Positions 8,202 to 16,991 of a stretch of DNA of 64,000 nucleotides are shown here, piece after piece. The DNA comes from Bradyrhizobium yuanmingense (GTDB taxonomy: Bacteria > Pseudomonadota > Alphaproteobacteria > Rhizobiales > Xanthobacteraceae). The stretch lies in assembly GCF_900094575.1 (NCBI RefSeq), contig NZ_FMAE01000006.1:124001-188000 (forward strand), in the 5' to 3' direction. A program made the translations under genes and the position numbers. The notes beneath the pieces were generated by a model. That model had not been told where the DNA came from. It searched no databases and was given only the letters and a program-made list of their open reading frames with translations. Numbering within the stretch: the first letter of the stretch is position 1; each line of letters opens with the position of its first letter.

Positions 8202-8669
8202 ATGACCTGCCCCGTCACCATCCGTATCCAGGAAGACGATTTCGACATCGCGCGCGAGATCTCGGTCCTGACGAGCAGCCGGACCGATATCGGCGCTGTG
8301 GTGACATTTTCCGGCATCTGCCGCGCCGACGAGGACAGCGCCACGGTCGCCGCGCTGACGCTCGAACATTACCCCGGCATGGCGGAGGAAGAGATCAGGC
8401 GCCACGCCGACGAGGCCGTCTCGCGCTGGCCGCTCAACGGCATCACGGTGATCCACCGCGTCGGCCGCTTGATGCCGGGCCAGAACATCGTGCTGGTGGT
8501 GACCGCCTCGCAGCACCGACAGGCGGCGTTCCAGGCCGCCGAGTTCCTGATGGACTATCTCAAGACCAGCGCGCCGTTCTGGAAGAAGGAAGAGAGCGCC
8601 ACCGGCACCGGCTGGGTCGAGGCCCATGCCCGTGACGACGAAGCCGCCGCACGCTGGACCAAATCCTGA
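8202..8669 (+). CDS. moaE: Molybdopterin synthase catalytic subunit
   Basis: A 155-residue MoaE, the large subunit that holds two MoaD tails and converts cyclic pyranopterin monophosphate to molybdopterin. Typical segments are IGAVVTFSGICR, LEHYPGMAEEEI, VIHRVGRLMPGQ, VVTASQHRQAAFQA and the catalytic lysine region YLKTSAPFWKKE. It lies four bases after moaD, and its stop overlaps the next start (TGATG). The order pgsA-moaD-moaE-prmB with overlaps indicates one operon. Confidence 0.95.
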   Translation: MTCPVTIRIQEDDFDIAREISVLTSSRTDIGAVVTFSGICRADEDSATVAALTLEHYPGMAEEEIRRHADEAVSRWPLNGITVIHRVGRLMPGQNIVLVVTASQHRQAAFQAAEFLMDYLKTSAPFWKKEESATGTGWVEAHARDDEAAARWTKS

Positions 8670-9628
8670 TGGCCAAGCCAACGAAAAAGACCGCGCGCGG
8701 CCGCGCCGCGCCTAACCTCGCGAAGGTGGGACCCGGCGAGCTTCTCACGCTGCTCGACTTCGTCCGCTATGCGGTGAGCCGCTTCGTCGAGGCCAAGCTT
8801 TCCTTTGCTCATGGCACGACCGATCCCGTCGCGGAAGCCGCGTTCCTGGTCTGCGAGGCGCTGCATCTCAATCCCGACCAGTTCGAGATCTTCGCCAACG
8901 CGCGCGTCAGCGCCGCGGAAGGCAAGACCCTCCTTGACCTCATCCATCAGCGCGTCACGACGCGCAAACCGGCCGCCTATCTCGTCAACAAGATCTACAT
9001 GCGCGGCCTGCCCTTCTATGTCGACGAGCGCGTCATCGTTCCGCGCTCCTTCATCGGCGAGCTCCTGGAGTCGCATTTCGGCGCCCACGGCGAGGCCGGA
9101 TCGCTGATCGACGACCCGACGGCGGTCGAGCGCGTGCTCGATCTCTGCACGGGCTCGGGATGCCTCGCGATCCTCGCCGCGCATCATTTCCCGAACGCCG
9201 CCATCGACGCCGTCGACATCTCCAAGGGCGCGCTCGAGGTCGCTGCGCGCAATGTCGGCGAATATGGGCTCGAGCACCGCATCAGCCTGTATCGCGGCGA
9301 TCTGTTCGCCCCGCTCGGCGGCAACAGATACGACCTGATCATCACCAACCCGCCCTACGTCGACGCCGAGGGCATGGCGGCATTGCCGCCGGAGTGCCGG
9401 GCCGAGCCGAAGCTCGCCTTCGATGGTGGCGCCGACGGTCTCGACGTGGTGCGCCGGATCCTGCGCGATGCGCCCGACCACCTGACGGCGGATGGCGGGC
9501 TGATTTGCGAGATCGGCCGCGGCCGCGAGCTGGTCGACGAGGCCTTTCCGGAACTGCCGCTGCTCTGGCTGGACACCGAAGATTCCGAGGGCGAGGTGTT
9601 CTGGATCGCGGCCGCCGATCTCGGCTGA
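8669..9628 (+). CDS. prmB: Protein-(glutamine-N5) methyltransferase, probably for ribosomal protein L3 (PrmB)
   Basis: A 319-residue class I methyltransferase of the HemK/PrmC/PrmB group, which methylates the amide of a glutamine. The SAM motif I VLDLCTGSGCLAI and the catalytic NPPYVD motif are intact. The long N-terminal helical region with PAAYLVNKIYMRGLPFYVD and the segment MAALPPECRAEPKLAFDGG fit PrmB better than PrmC, which acts on release factors. The lysine-rich first ten residues are probably disordered. The start overlaps the moaE stop. The alternative is another member of the same family; the methyltransferase call itself is firm. Confidence 0.85.
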   Translation: MAKPTKKTARGRAAPNLAKVGPGELLTLLDFVRYAVSRFVEAKLSFAHGTTDPVAEAAFLVCEALHLNPDQFEIFANARVSAAEGKTLLDLIHQRVTTRKPAAYLVNKIYMRGLPFYVDERVIVPRSFIGELLESHFGAHGEAGSLIDDPTAVERVLDLCTGSGCLAILAAHHFPNAAIDAVDISKGALEVAARNVGEYGLEHRISLYRGDLFAPLGGNRYDLIITNPPYVDAEGMAALPPECRAEPKLAFDGGADGLDVVRRILRDAPDHLTADGGLICEIGRGRELVDEAFPELPLLWLDTEDSEGEVFWIAAADLG

Positions 9629-9719
9629 TTCATCGCGGCCGATCACGCTCCGTCGGAACAAGTCAAATATCGCCACGTTCATCCCCCGATGAATTTTCTC
9701 GTCTTGGGAGGATGTCCGC

Positions 9720-10304
9720 ATGCTCGCGCCATCGGGCGAATTGCTGCGCGCCGGGATGGCGCTCAAGCTCAATCACGTCAAACGCGCTGCTCAATCCTAT
9801 CTGCGTGACCAGACCAGCCAGGCCACAGGCAAGGTGACATCCTACGCGGTGGCCGGCGGGCTGTTCGCGGTTGCCGGCCTGTTCGTTGTCGCGGCATTCT
9901 TCGTCGGCCTGATCGCCTTGTACCGTTGGGTCGGGATCACCTACGGGCAGTTCTGGGGATTTGGCGCCGTCGCCGCAGTGCTGCTGGTGCTGGCTGCGGT
10001 CTGTGCCGGGGTGGCCATGGCCCACATGAAACGCAAGGCCAAGCCGGTCGTGCCGCTCGCGAGCCGTCTGCGCGTGGCGATCGCCACGCCCCGGATCCCG
10101 CGTGGAACGGTCAAGGAGGCGGTGAAGGAGGTCGCAACGACGATTCCCCTCGCGCCGCTCGCACCGGGCGAGCGCGGTGGCATCAAGACCTGGCCGGCTC
10201 GCGCCAACCGTCCCGTGCAGCTCGGCCTGATGCTCGCGGCAGTCGGCCTGGTCGGGCTGACGGCCGCCCGGCGGCGACGCAACAGGCATAGTCTGGAGGC
10301 GTGA
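9720..10304 (+). CDS. Holin-like (phage holin 3_6 superfamily) membrane protein
   Basis: A 194-residue membrane protein. A soluble N-terminus of about 42 residues precedes two close hydrophobic helices (AGGLFAVAGLFVVAAFFVGL and FGAVAAVLLVLAAVCAGVAM), then comes a basic linker and a third helix near the C-terminus (LGLMLAAVGLVGLTA) before the arginine-rich tail RRRR. The paired helices and size match the Act-Hol-X/phage holin 3_6 family, which in proteobacteria includes YqjE-type proteins; no lytic role is proven there. Its stop codon overlaps the start of the next gene (ATGA), so both are co-translated. Confidence 0.7.
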   Translation: MLAPSGELLRAGMALKLNHVKRAAQSYLRDQTSQATGKVTSYAVAGGLFAVAGLFVVAAFFVGLIALYRWVGITYGQFWGFGAVAAVLLVLAAVCAGVAMAHMKRKAKPVVPLASRLRVAIATPRIPRGTVKEAVKEVATTIPLAPLAPGERGGIKTWPARANRPVQLGLMLAAVGLVGLTAARRRRNRHSLEA

Positions 10305-11434
10305 TGTTGGCGCGGCGCCCCGAACAGATCGACTCCTGGCTGCTGGTGGCGGCAACGGCCGTGTTCGTGCTGACCGCGGAGCGCTACTTTCAGGATTCCG
10401 GCCTGGCGAGGCCCGGGCCTCCGCAACACCACCGCAAGGGCGAAGCGAATTCCCCGGAAACGCACCCGGCCGGTGCGGCGATGCAGCCGGGCCGCGGCCG
10501 CCGGGCGAAAAGCCCGTTCGAGATCCCCTGGGCTGGCTGGAAGGACATTTTCTGGCGGACCTATCAACGCATCGACGAGGATCGCCTGCTCGCGACGGCG
10601 GGCGGCGTCGTCTTCTTCGGGCTGCTCGCGCTCTTTCCCGCAGTCACCGCGCTCGTCTCCTCTTATGCCCTGTTCGCCGATCCCGCCACGATCAGCGCCA
10701 ATCTGCACACGCTTGCGACCATGCTGCCGGAGGGCTCGTTCCAGATCGTCGAGGACCAGGTCGCGCGCGTGGTGTCGAACGGCAATGCGACGCTCGGCGT
10801 CACCTTCCTGGTCGGCCTGCTGCTTGCGATCTGGAGCGCCAATGCCGGCGTCAAGGCGATCTTCGACGCCCTCAACGTCGCCTATGAGGAACGCGAGAAG
10901 CGCAGCTTCATCCGGCTGAACATGGTCTCGCTGGCCTTCACCGTCGGCGGCATCGTGGCGCTGCTGTTGATGGTGGGAGCCGTCGTCGCCTTCCCGCTTG
11001 CGCTCAATCATCTCGGCATGGCGCCGGAAAGCAAGCTGATCGTGGCGCTGGCACGATGGCCGCTGCTGTTCATCATCCTGCTGGTCGCACTCGCCATCCT
11101 CTATCGCTTCGCGCCGAGCCGCGATGCGCCGCGCTGGCAATGGCTGAGCCTCGGCGCCGTGATTGCCGCGATTCTCTGGATCGCGGGCTCTGCCCTGCTG
11201 TCCTGGTATCTCTCGGAATTCGCCAATTACAACGCAACCTACGGCTCGCTGGGCGCGGCGATCGGCCTGATGACGTGGATGTGGATGTCGGCGATCGTCA
11301 TCATGTTCGGCGCCGAGCTGAATTCGGAGATCGAGCGGCAGACGCTGCGCGATACCACCACCGGGCGGGCGAAGCCGCTCGGCACCCGGGACGCCGTCTC
11401 CGCCGACACCGTCGGCGCCACCGCGCCATTTTGA
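10304..11434 (+). CDS. YihY/BrkB family inner-membrane protein
   Basis: A 376-residue protein. Residues 1-30 contain a hydrophobic stretch (WLLVAATAVFVLTAE), a polar linker follows, and then the YihY/UPF0761 core begins with FWRTYQRIDEDRLLATAGGVVFF. Six transmembrane helices are evident, with VWSANAGVKAIFDALNVAYEE-type loops and the conserved end GAAIGLMTWMWMSAIVIMFGAELNSEIE. The family was once called ribonuclease BN or BrkB; its real function is unsettled. The extra N-terminal segment is unusual for the family. GGAGG lies just before ATG 10304, and GTG 10301 is too close to that site. Confidence 0.85.
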   Translation: MLARRPEQIDSWLLVAATAVFVLTAERYFQDSGLARPGPPQHHRKGEANSPETHPAGAAMQPGRGRRAKSPFEIPWAGWKDIFWRTYQRIDEDRLLATAGGVVFFGLLALFPAVTALVSSYALFADPATISANLHTLATMLPEGSFQIVEDQVARVVSNGNATLGVTFLVGLLLAIWSANAGVKAIFDALNVAYEEREKRSFIRLNMVSLAFTVGGIVALLLMVGAVVAFPLALNHLGMAPESKLIVALARWPLLFIILLVALAILYRFAPSRDAPRWQWLSLGAVIAAILWIAGSALLSWYLSEFANYNATYGSLGAAIGLMTWMWMSAIVIMFGAELNSEIERQTLRDTTTGRAKPLGTRDAVSADTVGATAPF

Positions 11435-11440
11435 TCGGTG

Positions 11441-11469
11441 GCGGTCGGGCCGAAGCTGGGCCCGACCGC
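11441..11469. terminator. Bidirectional terminator between convergent genes
   Basis: gcggtcgggc at 11441-11450 pairs with gcccgaccgc at 11460-11469, a 10-bp GC-rich stem with a nine-base loop, 7 bases after the YihY stop and 13 bases before the end of the convergent methyltransferase gene. There is no long T run on the + side. Confidence 0.55.
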
Positions 11470-11482
11470 ATCCCAGGCGCGA

Positions 11483-12322
11483 TCAGCGCTTGGTTATCAC
11501 GGCTTCCAGATATTCGCTGTGCACCACGATCGTGCCGTCATCGGCGTGGTTGAACTCTTCGAGCAGCGTCAGGAGATCGCGCGTCAGCGCGGCCTGGCCG
11601 CTTGCGTCGAGCGCGGCAAACGCCTTCAGCGTGGGACCGTAGTAGGTCTTGAAGATGTCGAGCCAGTGGTCCGGCGAACGATAGCGGAACACGAACATGC
11701 GCGGCTCGGCGGCGATCTCCGCGGCCACGCCGCCGAACATCTCCTCGAGCCGTGCCGGTGTGCCCCACATGGCGGGCGATTTCACCCCGGCCGGCGGCGG
11801 CAAATGCTTGCCGATGGTCTTGAACAGCTGGCCGATAAAGCCTTGCGGCGTCCAGTTGGCGAGACCGATCTTGCCGCCGGATCTGCAGACCCGCGCGAGC
11901 TCGGAGGCCGCCCTGTCCTGATCCGGCGTGAACATCACGCCGAAAGTGGAGAGCACGACGTCGAATGCGGCATCCGCAAACGGCAGCGCCTCGGCATCCG
12001 CCTCGCGGAACTCGACGGCGAGGTGTTCGGCCATAGCGCGCTCGCGCCCGCGCTTGAGCAGCGCCGGCACGTAGTCGGTGGATGTGACGTCACACCAGCG
12101 CCGCGCCGCCGCCAGCGTCGCATTGCCGTTGCCGGCTGCGACGTCCAGCACCTTGCTGCCGGCGCGCAGGTCGATGGCCTCGCAGAGCTGTTCCCCGACG
12201 ATCTGCAAGGTGGTGCCGACCACGGCATAATCGCCGGACGACCAGGCGCCGTGCTGGCGCTGCTTGACGGCGGCAAGATCAGGTTGGGGGGCGGCTGGCT
12301 TGAGCGCGGCGGATGTCGACAT
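11483..12322 (-). CDS. SAM-dependent methyltransferase (UbiE/Methyltransf_11 type)
   Basis: A 279-residue class I methyltransferase. Motif I is LDVAAGNGNATLAAARR near residue 59, the acidic ribose-binding residue is in VTSTDYVP, and motif IV-like VVLSTFGVMF is near 104. This pattern fits Methyltransf_11/25 proteins that act on small molecules. The substrate is not evident: the protein is longer than UbiE and stands alone, with no quinone or lipid gene beside it. ATG at 12322 has AGGAG six bases upstream. It is divergent from the EAL gene across 295 bp. Confidence 0.8.
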   Translation of the reverse strand: MSTSAALKPAAPQPDLAAVKQRQHGAWSSGDYAVVGTTLQIVGEQLCEAIDLRAGSKVLDVAAGNGNATLAAARRWCDVTSTDYVPALLKRGRERAMAEHLAVEFREADAEALPFADAAFDVVLSTFGVMFTPDQDRAASELARVCRSGGKIGLANWTPQGFIGQLFKTIGKHLPPPAGVKSPAMWGTPARLEEMFGGVAAEIAAEPRMFVFRYRSPDHWLDIFKTYYGPTLKAFAALDASGQAALTRDLLTLLEEFNHADDGTIVVHSEYLEAVITKR

Positions 12323-12617
12323 GGCAATCTCCTGCGGTTGAAAACGCCGGGACGATAGGGCGCATGCGGCGCGCTGGCCTTGAGGGCGGCATGATTTTCC
12401 GCTGAGAGCGTCTTGATTTCCGCACCTGAGCCGGCAGACGTGTGACGAAACGCTTTGGGCGCGCGGGCCTGAATAGGCTCCGACACAGTCCTATCCCCTC
12501 GAATCAACAATGATGTTAGGCTGATCGAAGCTTGGGGGAGCATGAGGCGTGACGAGGTCGAGCGACCCGTGTTTTCCCCGGGTGAGGCAGTCAGCTCTTA
12601 AAGGCATAACGCGCGGC

Positions 12618-14096
12618 ATGATTCGCATTTCGACGATCTTCATCGCCATCTGCATGGTCCTGGTCGCGGCCTCGCTCGGGCTCGTGCTCTATTCGGTCGC
12701 CGGCATCAGCGGAACGGAATCGGCGATCGTGGCGCTGACCGCGCTGACCTTCCTGATCCTCTACAACGCGGTGTCGATGCGGCTGCGCGACCGCAGCGAC
12801 GTCGGCGGCCAGATCGCCGATCTCTCGCGCGGCACCGCCGACCTCGCCCGCCAGGTGGCCGAGTTCGGCCGCCGGCTGGCTGCGGTCGAGAGCCGCATCG
12901 CCGCGTCCAATTCGACCAATTCCGACCGCATCCAGTCGGTCATCGGCGAGATTAACGAACTCGGCGGATTGGTTAGGCAGCTCGCCACCACAGTGGCGGC
13001 CCATGAGGATCTGCTCGCCGGTAACGCGCCGGCGCCGGCCCCCGCTCCAGTCGCAAGGCCCGAGCCGGAAACCCCGATCGATCTGGCGGCCCCGTTCGAG
13101 GAGAAGCCGCTCGCTCCTCCTCCGCTTCCGCAGCCCCCGCCACGACCGGCGCCGCCGCCGGTGCAGGTCCAGGCCGCCACCCCGGTTCAGACCGCCAATG
13201 GGCGCAACCAGACGCAGTTACTGGCGACGCTGCGCAATGCGGTCGACGAGAACCGCATCGATATCTTCCTGCAGCCGATGGTCACGCTGCCGCAGCGCAA
13301 GGTGCGGTTCTACGAGGCGGTGACGCGCCTGCGCGACGAGCGCGACCAGCTGATCGCCGCCGAAGAGTTCATCAGCATCGCGGAAGCCTCGGGCCTGATC
13401 GGGCGCATCGACAACATGGTGATGCTGCGATGCGTGCAGGTGCTGCGGCGCCTGATGGTGCGCAACAAGGACGTCGGCGTGTTCTGCAACGTCGCGGCGT
13501 CCACGCTGGGCAATTCCACCACCTTCGCGCAATGTCTCGATTTCCTGGAAGCCAACCGCGCGCTGGCGCCCTCGCTGGTGCTGGAGTTCAAGCAGTCGAC
13601 CTTCCGCAATCTCGGCCCCGCCGAGACCGAGAACCTCGCGGCGCTCGCCCAGCGCGGCTTCCGTTTCTCGATCGACCATGTCACGGATTTGCGCATCGAA
13701 CCGCGCGAGCTGGCCGATCGCGGGGTCCGCTTCATCAAGGTGCCTGCCGCGCTGCTGCTCGATCCCAAGCAGGCCTCCGCCTCCGACATCCACCCGTCCG
13801 ACCTCTCCGACCTGCTCGGCCGCTTCGGCATCGATCTGATCGCCGAACGGATCGAAGGCGAGCGCGCCGTGGTCGACCTGCTCGACTATGACGTGCGGTT
13901 CGGCCAAGGGTTCCTGTTCGCGCCGCCCCGGCCATTGCGGCCGGAGGGGGCATCTGCTACCGGCGGGGCCTCGCCGAACCAGGCGCAGGACATTCAGGGA
14001 TCCAATGGCTCCGCCACACCCAGCTCAGGCGCGACCTCTTCGGCGCCTCCGCCCCAACGCATCACCGGAAACGCAGCGCTCGCGCGCCGCATCTGA
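12618..14096 (+). CDS. TipF-like membrane protein with a degenerate EAL domain
   Basis: A 492-residue protein from ATG 12618. The layout is two transmembrane helices (about 3-27 and 33-52), an amphipathic coil (about 55-135), an Ala/Pro linker (about 137-190) and an EAL domain (about 195-445). Residues at expected catalytic positions are mixed. Glu in YEAVTR (about 233), Asn in FCNVAAS (291), Glu in LVLEFK (323), Lys in FIKVP (374) and Glu in AERIE (410) are kept, but the metal-binding Asp-Asp of the DDFGTG loop is Asp-His (SIDHVTD, about 353-354). This layout matches Caulobacter TipF, which binds cyclic di-GMP without cleaving it and positions the flagellum. The assignment to TipF is by architecture. 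Confidence 0.75.
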   Translation: MIRISTIFIAICMVLVAASLGLVLYSVAGISGTESAIVALTALTFLILYNAVSMRLRDRSDVGGQIADLSRGTADLARQVAEFGRRLAAVESRIAASNSTNSDRIQSVIGEINELGGLVRQLATTVAAHEDLLAGNAPAPAPAPVARPEPETPIDLAAPFEEKPLAPPPLPQPPPRPAPPPVQVQAATPVQTANGRNQTQLLATLRNAVDENRIDIFLQPMVTLPQRKVRFYEAVTRLRDERDQLIAAEEFISIAEASGLIGRIDNMVMLRCVQVLRRLMVRNKDVGVFCNVAASTLGNSTTFAQCLDFLEANRALAPSLVLEFKQSTFRNLGPAETENLAALAQRGFRFSIDHVTDLRIEPRELADRGVRFIKVPAALLLDPKQASASDIHPSDLSDLLGRFGIDLIAERIEGERAVVDLLDYDVRFGQGFLFAPPRPLRPEGASATGGASPNQAQDIQGSNGSATPSSGATSSAPPPQRITGNAALARRI

Positions 14097-14111
14097 TCGG
14101 CCGCGCACGTC

Positions 14112-14966
14112 ATGACCGCGCTGCATTTTGCCGAAGGCCTGCGCGAGCTCGTGGGCGGCGTGGAGGTCGTGCTCAGCGATATCTGGGGCGTGGTCCATAA
14201 CGGGCTGGAATCCTTCCCCGAAGCCTGCGAGGCGCTGCACACCTATCGCAGCCGCGGCGGTACGGTAATCCTGATCACCAACGCACCGCGCCCTGCCGAC
14301 TCCGTGCAGCGGCAATTGCGCAAGCTCGGCGTCCCCGATGAGACCTATGACGCGATCGTATCTTCAGGCGACCTGACCCGGCTCTACGTCGCCGAGCATC
14401 CCGGCCGCAAGATGTTCTGGCTCGGCCCCGAGCGCGACAACTCGATCTATCGCGGCCTCGATGCGGTGACCGCGCCGCTGGAGCAAGCCGATTACATCGT
14501 CTGCACCGGCCTCTACGACGACGAGACCGAGACGGCGGAAGACTATCGCGGCATGATGCTGCAGGCGCGCGAGCGCAAGCTGACGCTGGTCTGCGCCAAC
14601 CCCGACATCGTGGTGGAACGCGGCGACCGGCTGATCTATTGCGCCGGCGCCATCGCCGAGCTCTACCGTGAGCTCGGCGGCGAGGTGATCTTCTACGGCA
14701 AGCCGCACCGGCCGATCTACGAGCGCGCCATGGCGCTCGCCGGCGAACGCCAAGGCTACCAGATCGACCGGAAAAAGGTGCTGGCGATCGGCGATTCCGT
14801 CCGCACCGACTTAACCGGCGCCCGCGAATTCGGCATCGACTGCCTGTTCGTCACCCGCGGCATCCATGCCGAGGAGTTCGAGGGCCTCGACCAGCTCGAC
14901 CCGAATTCGGTCATGGAGCTGTTCGGCCACCCGCCGAAGGCGCTGATGCGCGAATTGAAGTGGTGA
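14112..14966 (+). CDS. HAD superfamily hydrolase, class IIA (TIGR01459 type)
   Basis: A 284-residue HAD-IIA phosphatase. Motif I is VVLSDIWGVVHNG, where the usual second Asp of DxD is Trp; motif II is VILITNAPRP; motif III is FYGKPHRPIYERA; motif IV is VLAIGDSVRTDL. The DxWG variant and length are features of the alphaproteobacterial TIGR01459 subfamily, whose substrate is unknown. It starts 15 bases after the EAL gene stop and is probably co-transcribed with it. It ends before a dispersed repeat. Confidence 0.85.
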   Translation: MTALHFAEGLRELVGGVEVVLSDIWGVVHNGLESFPEACEALHTYRSRGGTVILITNAPRPADSVQRQLRKLGVPDETYDAIVSSGDLTRLYVAEHPGRKMFWLGPERDNSIYRGLDAVTAPLEQADYIVCTGLYDDETETAEDYRGMMLQARERKLTLVCANPDIVVERGDRLIYCAGAIAELYRELGGEVIFYGKPHRPIYERAMALAGERQGYQIDRKKVLAIGDSVRTDLTGAREFGIDCLFVTRGIHAEEFEGLDQLDPNSVMELFGHPPKALMRELKW

Positions 14967-15021
14967 CGGCGGAGCGCGCGCAGCTGCAATGGACTTAGAC
15001 CAAAGGGCAAGCCTCAGACGC

Positions 15022-15154
15022 CGTCATGGCCGGGCATAGCCGTCCGAAGGACGGCGTCGCTTGCGCTCGCCTATGACCCGGCCATCCACGTCTTCCTTTT
15101 TTTCTTTTTTTGCATCCAAGAACGTGGATGCCCGGGACAAGCCCGGGCATGACG
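15022..15154. repeat. Dispersed repeat (gtcatggccgggcatag family)
   Basis: The sequence starts gtcatggccgggcatagccg and ends gacaagcccgggcatgac, so its ends are near-complementary, and it carries an internal tccgaaggacgg hairpin. A T-rich stretch (ttcctttttttcttttttt) lies in its middle. A shorter relative is at 58478-58565. It separates the HAD gene from the convergent cheY-like gene, and the T run could end transcription. Confidence 0.75.
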
Positions 15155-15191
15155 TTCCAAATGGAAAATTGTTGTCCGGCGAAGAGCGCCC

Positions 15192-15587
15192 TTACGCGCT
15201 CGCCATGTCCGGGAAGACCGCCTCGATCTTGGTCTTCAGCGTCGCCGCGTTGAACGGCTTGACGATGTAGTTGTTCACGCCGGCCTTCTTGGCCGCGATC
15301 ACGTTCTCGGTCTTGGATTCGGCCGTGATCATGATGAAGGGCGTGGTGGCGAGGTTCGGATCCGCGCGGACTTCGCGCAGGAGGTCGTAGCCCGTCATCG
15401 GCTCCATGTTCCAGTCGGAGATCACGAGCCCGTACTTCTTGCCGCGCATCTTGTTCAGCGCTGCCGAACCGTCGCTGGCATCATCGATGTTCTCGAAGCC
15501 AAGCTGCTTCAGCAGATTCCGGATGATACGGATCATGGTGCTGTAGTCATCCACCACCAGAACCGGCATCGACAAATCAACCGCCAT
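15192..15587 (-). CDS. Single-domain response regulator, CheY-like
   Basis: A 131-residue receiver domain with no output domain. The acidic pocket is Asp13-Asp14 (VVDDYS), the phosphoacceptor is Asp58 (VISDWNM), Thr88 is in MITAES and Lys110 is in IVKPF. The text MIRIIRNLLKQLGF and DWNMEPMTGYDLL is very close to chemotaxis CheY, so it likely carries phosphate from a CheA kinase to the flagellar switch. No other che gene is in the window. GGGGGAG precedes the ATG. The gene is monocistronic. Confidence 0.9.
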   Translation of the reverse strand: MAVDLSMPVLVVDDYSTMIRIIRNLLKQLGFENIDDASDGSAALNKMRGKKYGLVISDWNMEPMTGYDLLREVRADPNLATTPFIMITAESKTENVIAAKKAGVNNYIVKPFNAATLKTKIEAVFPDMASA

Positions 15588-15817
15588 CTCGACTCCCCCA
15601 ACGCAAACCCAGGAATATTACGATCGGACCTGCCAGGCCGGCGCCCGGCAGTTCCACGCCTCAAGGACTAGCACCAAGGCCTTAAACAGCGCGTTAACTG
15701 CGGTCAGCTCCGAAGGCTTGAAATCGTGTTCAATGTCTGCCCGCCCCGCCGCTTGACTTCGCGGTGCCGGTCGCGCCACGGTCCGGGCCGGTCCTGCCCG
15801 GTTCGAGAATTCCCCTG

Positions 15818-16789
15818 ATGGCTCCGCCTTTTACCGTCATCCGCGATACAACGCCGGATTCCGCGATTCCGAGGGGCGCCGTGGTTGCCATGGGCAATTT
15901 CGACGGCGTGCATCTCGGCCATCGCGCCGTCATCGCGGCTGCCCTGGAGATGGGCAGGGCGCATGGCCGGCCTGCGCTGGCCTTGACCTTCGAGCCGCAT
16001 CCGCGACGGTTCTTCAGCCCCAACACCCCGCAATTCCGCCTGACGGACGAGCGGGCCAAGCTGCGGCTTCTGGCCGGTACCGGGCTTGCCGGCGCCGTGG
16101 TCATGACCTTCGACAAGGCCCGTGCCGGAACCAGCGCGCAAGATTTCATTCACCATGACCTGATCGGGCGTCTCGGCGTCAGCGGCATCGCGGTCGGCTA
16201 CGACTTCCATTTCGGCAAGGGTCGCGTCGGCTCCCCGAGCCTCCTGGTCAACGAGGCGCCCCGGCTCGGCATCGAAGTCGACGTCCAGCCGCATGTCGAT
16301 ATCGACGAGCGGCCGGTCTCCTCCAGCGCGATCCGGATCGCCCTCGCCGAGGGCCAGCTCGACGAGGCCACGACCATGCTGGGCGCGCCCTGGTTCATCA
16401 CCGGCGAGGTCATCCACGGCGAAAAGCGCGGACGCGACCTCGGCTATCCCACCGCCAACATCCGCCTGGACGCCAATTGCGGCCTCAAGCACGGCATCTA
16501 CGCGGTCCGGGTCGGCCGCGGCACCGAGCGGCTGGACGGGGTGGCCAGCTTCGGCCGCCGCCCGACCTTCGACAATGGCGCCCCGCTGCTCGAAATCTTC
16601 CTGTTCGACTTCAAGGGCGACCTCTACGGGCAGGCGCTCGACTGCGCCTTCATCGGCTTCATCCGCGATGAGCTGAAATTCGATGGTCTAGAGGCCCTGA
16701 TTCACCAGATGGACGACGATTCCGCCCGCGCCCGCGCCATGCTCGCCGCCGCCCCGGACGCGTTTCCGCGCCTGGGCGTGATCGATTGA
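15818..16789 (+). CDS. ribF: Bifunctional riboflavin kinase / FAD synthetase
   Basis: A 323-residue RibF that phosphorylates riboflavin to FMN and adenylates FMN to FAD. The nucleotidyl transferase signature GNFDGVHLGHRAVI is near residue 30 and VSSSAIRIAL is near 170; the C-terminal riboflavin kinase domain has KRGRDLGYPTANI and a final FIRDELKFDGLEALI helix. ATG 15818 places the first domain at the normal distance; the frame runs upstream to 15764 without similarity. It is followed by ileS and lspA, a frequent neighbourhood in proteobacteria. Confidence 0.95.
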   Translation: MAPPFTVIRDTTPDSAIPRGAVVAMGNFDGVHLGHRAVIAAALEMGRAHGRPALALTFEPHPRRFFSPNTPQFRLTDERAKLRLLAGTGLAGAVVMTFDKARAGTSAQDFIHHDLIGRLGVSGIAVGYDFHFGKGRVGSPSLLVNEAPRLGIEVDVQPHVDIDERPVSSSAIRIALAEGQLDEATTMLGAPWFITGEVIHGEKRGRDLGYPTANIRLDANCGLKHGIYAVRVGRGTERLDGVASFGRRPTFDNGAPLLEIFLFDFKGDLYGQALDCAFIGFIRDELKFDGLEALIHQMDDDSARARAMLAAAPDAFPRLGVID

Positions 16790-16991
16790 GAGGCGAAACC
16801 GGGCCCCCGGACCTTTGCGCTTCCTCCGCCCCCCTGCTATGGAGAGCCCATGTTTGCGCGGCGCATCATAGGGATTAGCGGCCCGGCTTCCGCCTGAGCC
16901 TGAAGGCTCGGCGCAAGACCGGGATTTCGTCGTTTCACCCGCGATTCCGCATCGCCATCCGTTCCCGCGCCCTTCCGAGCCAGTCAGCCTC

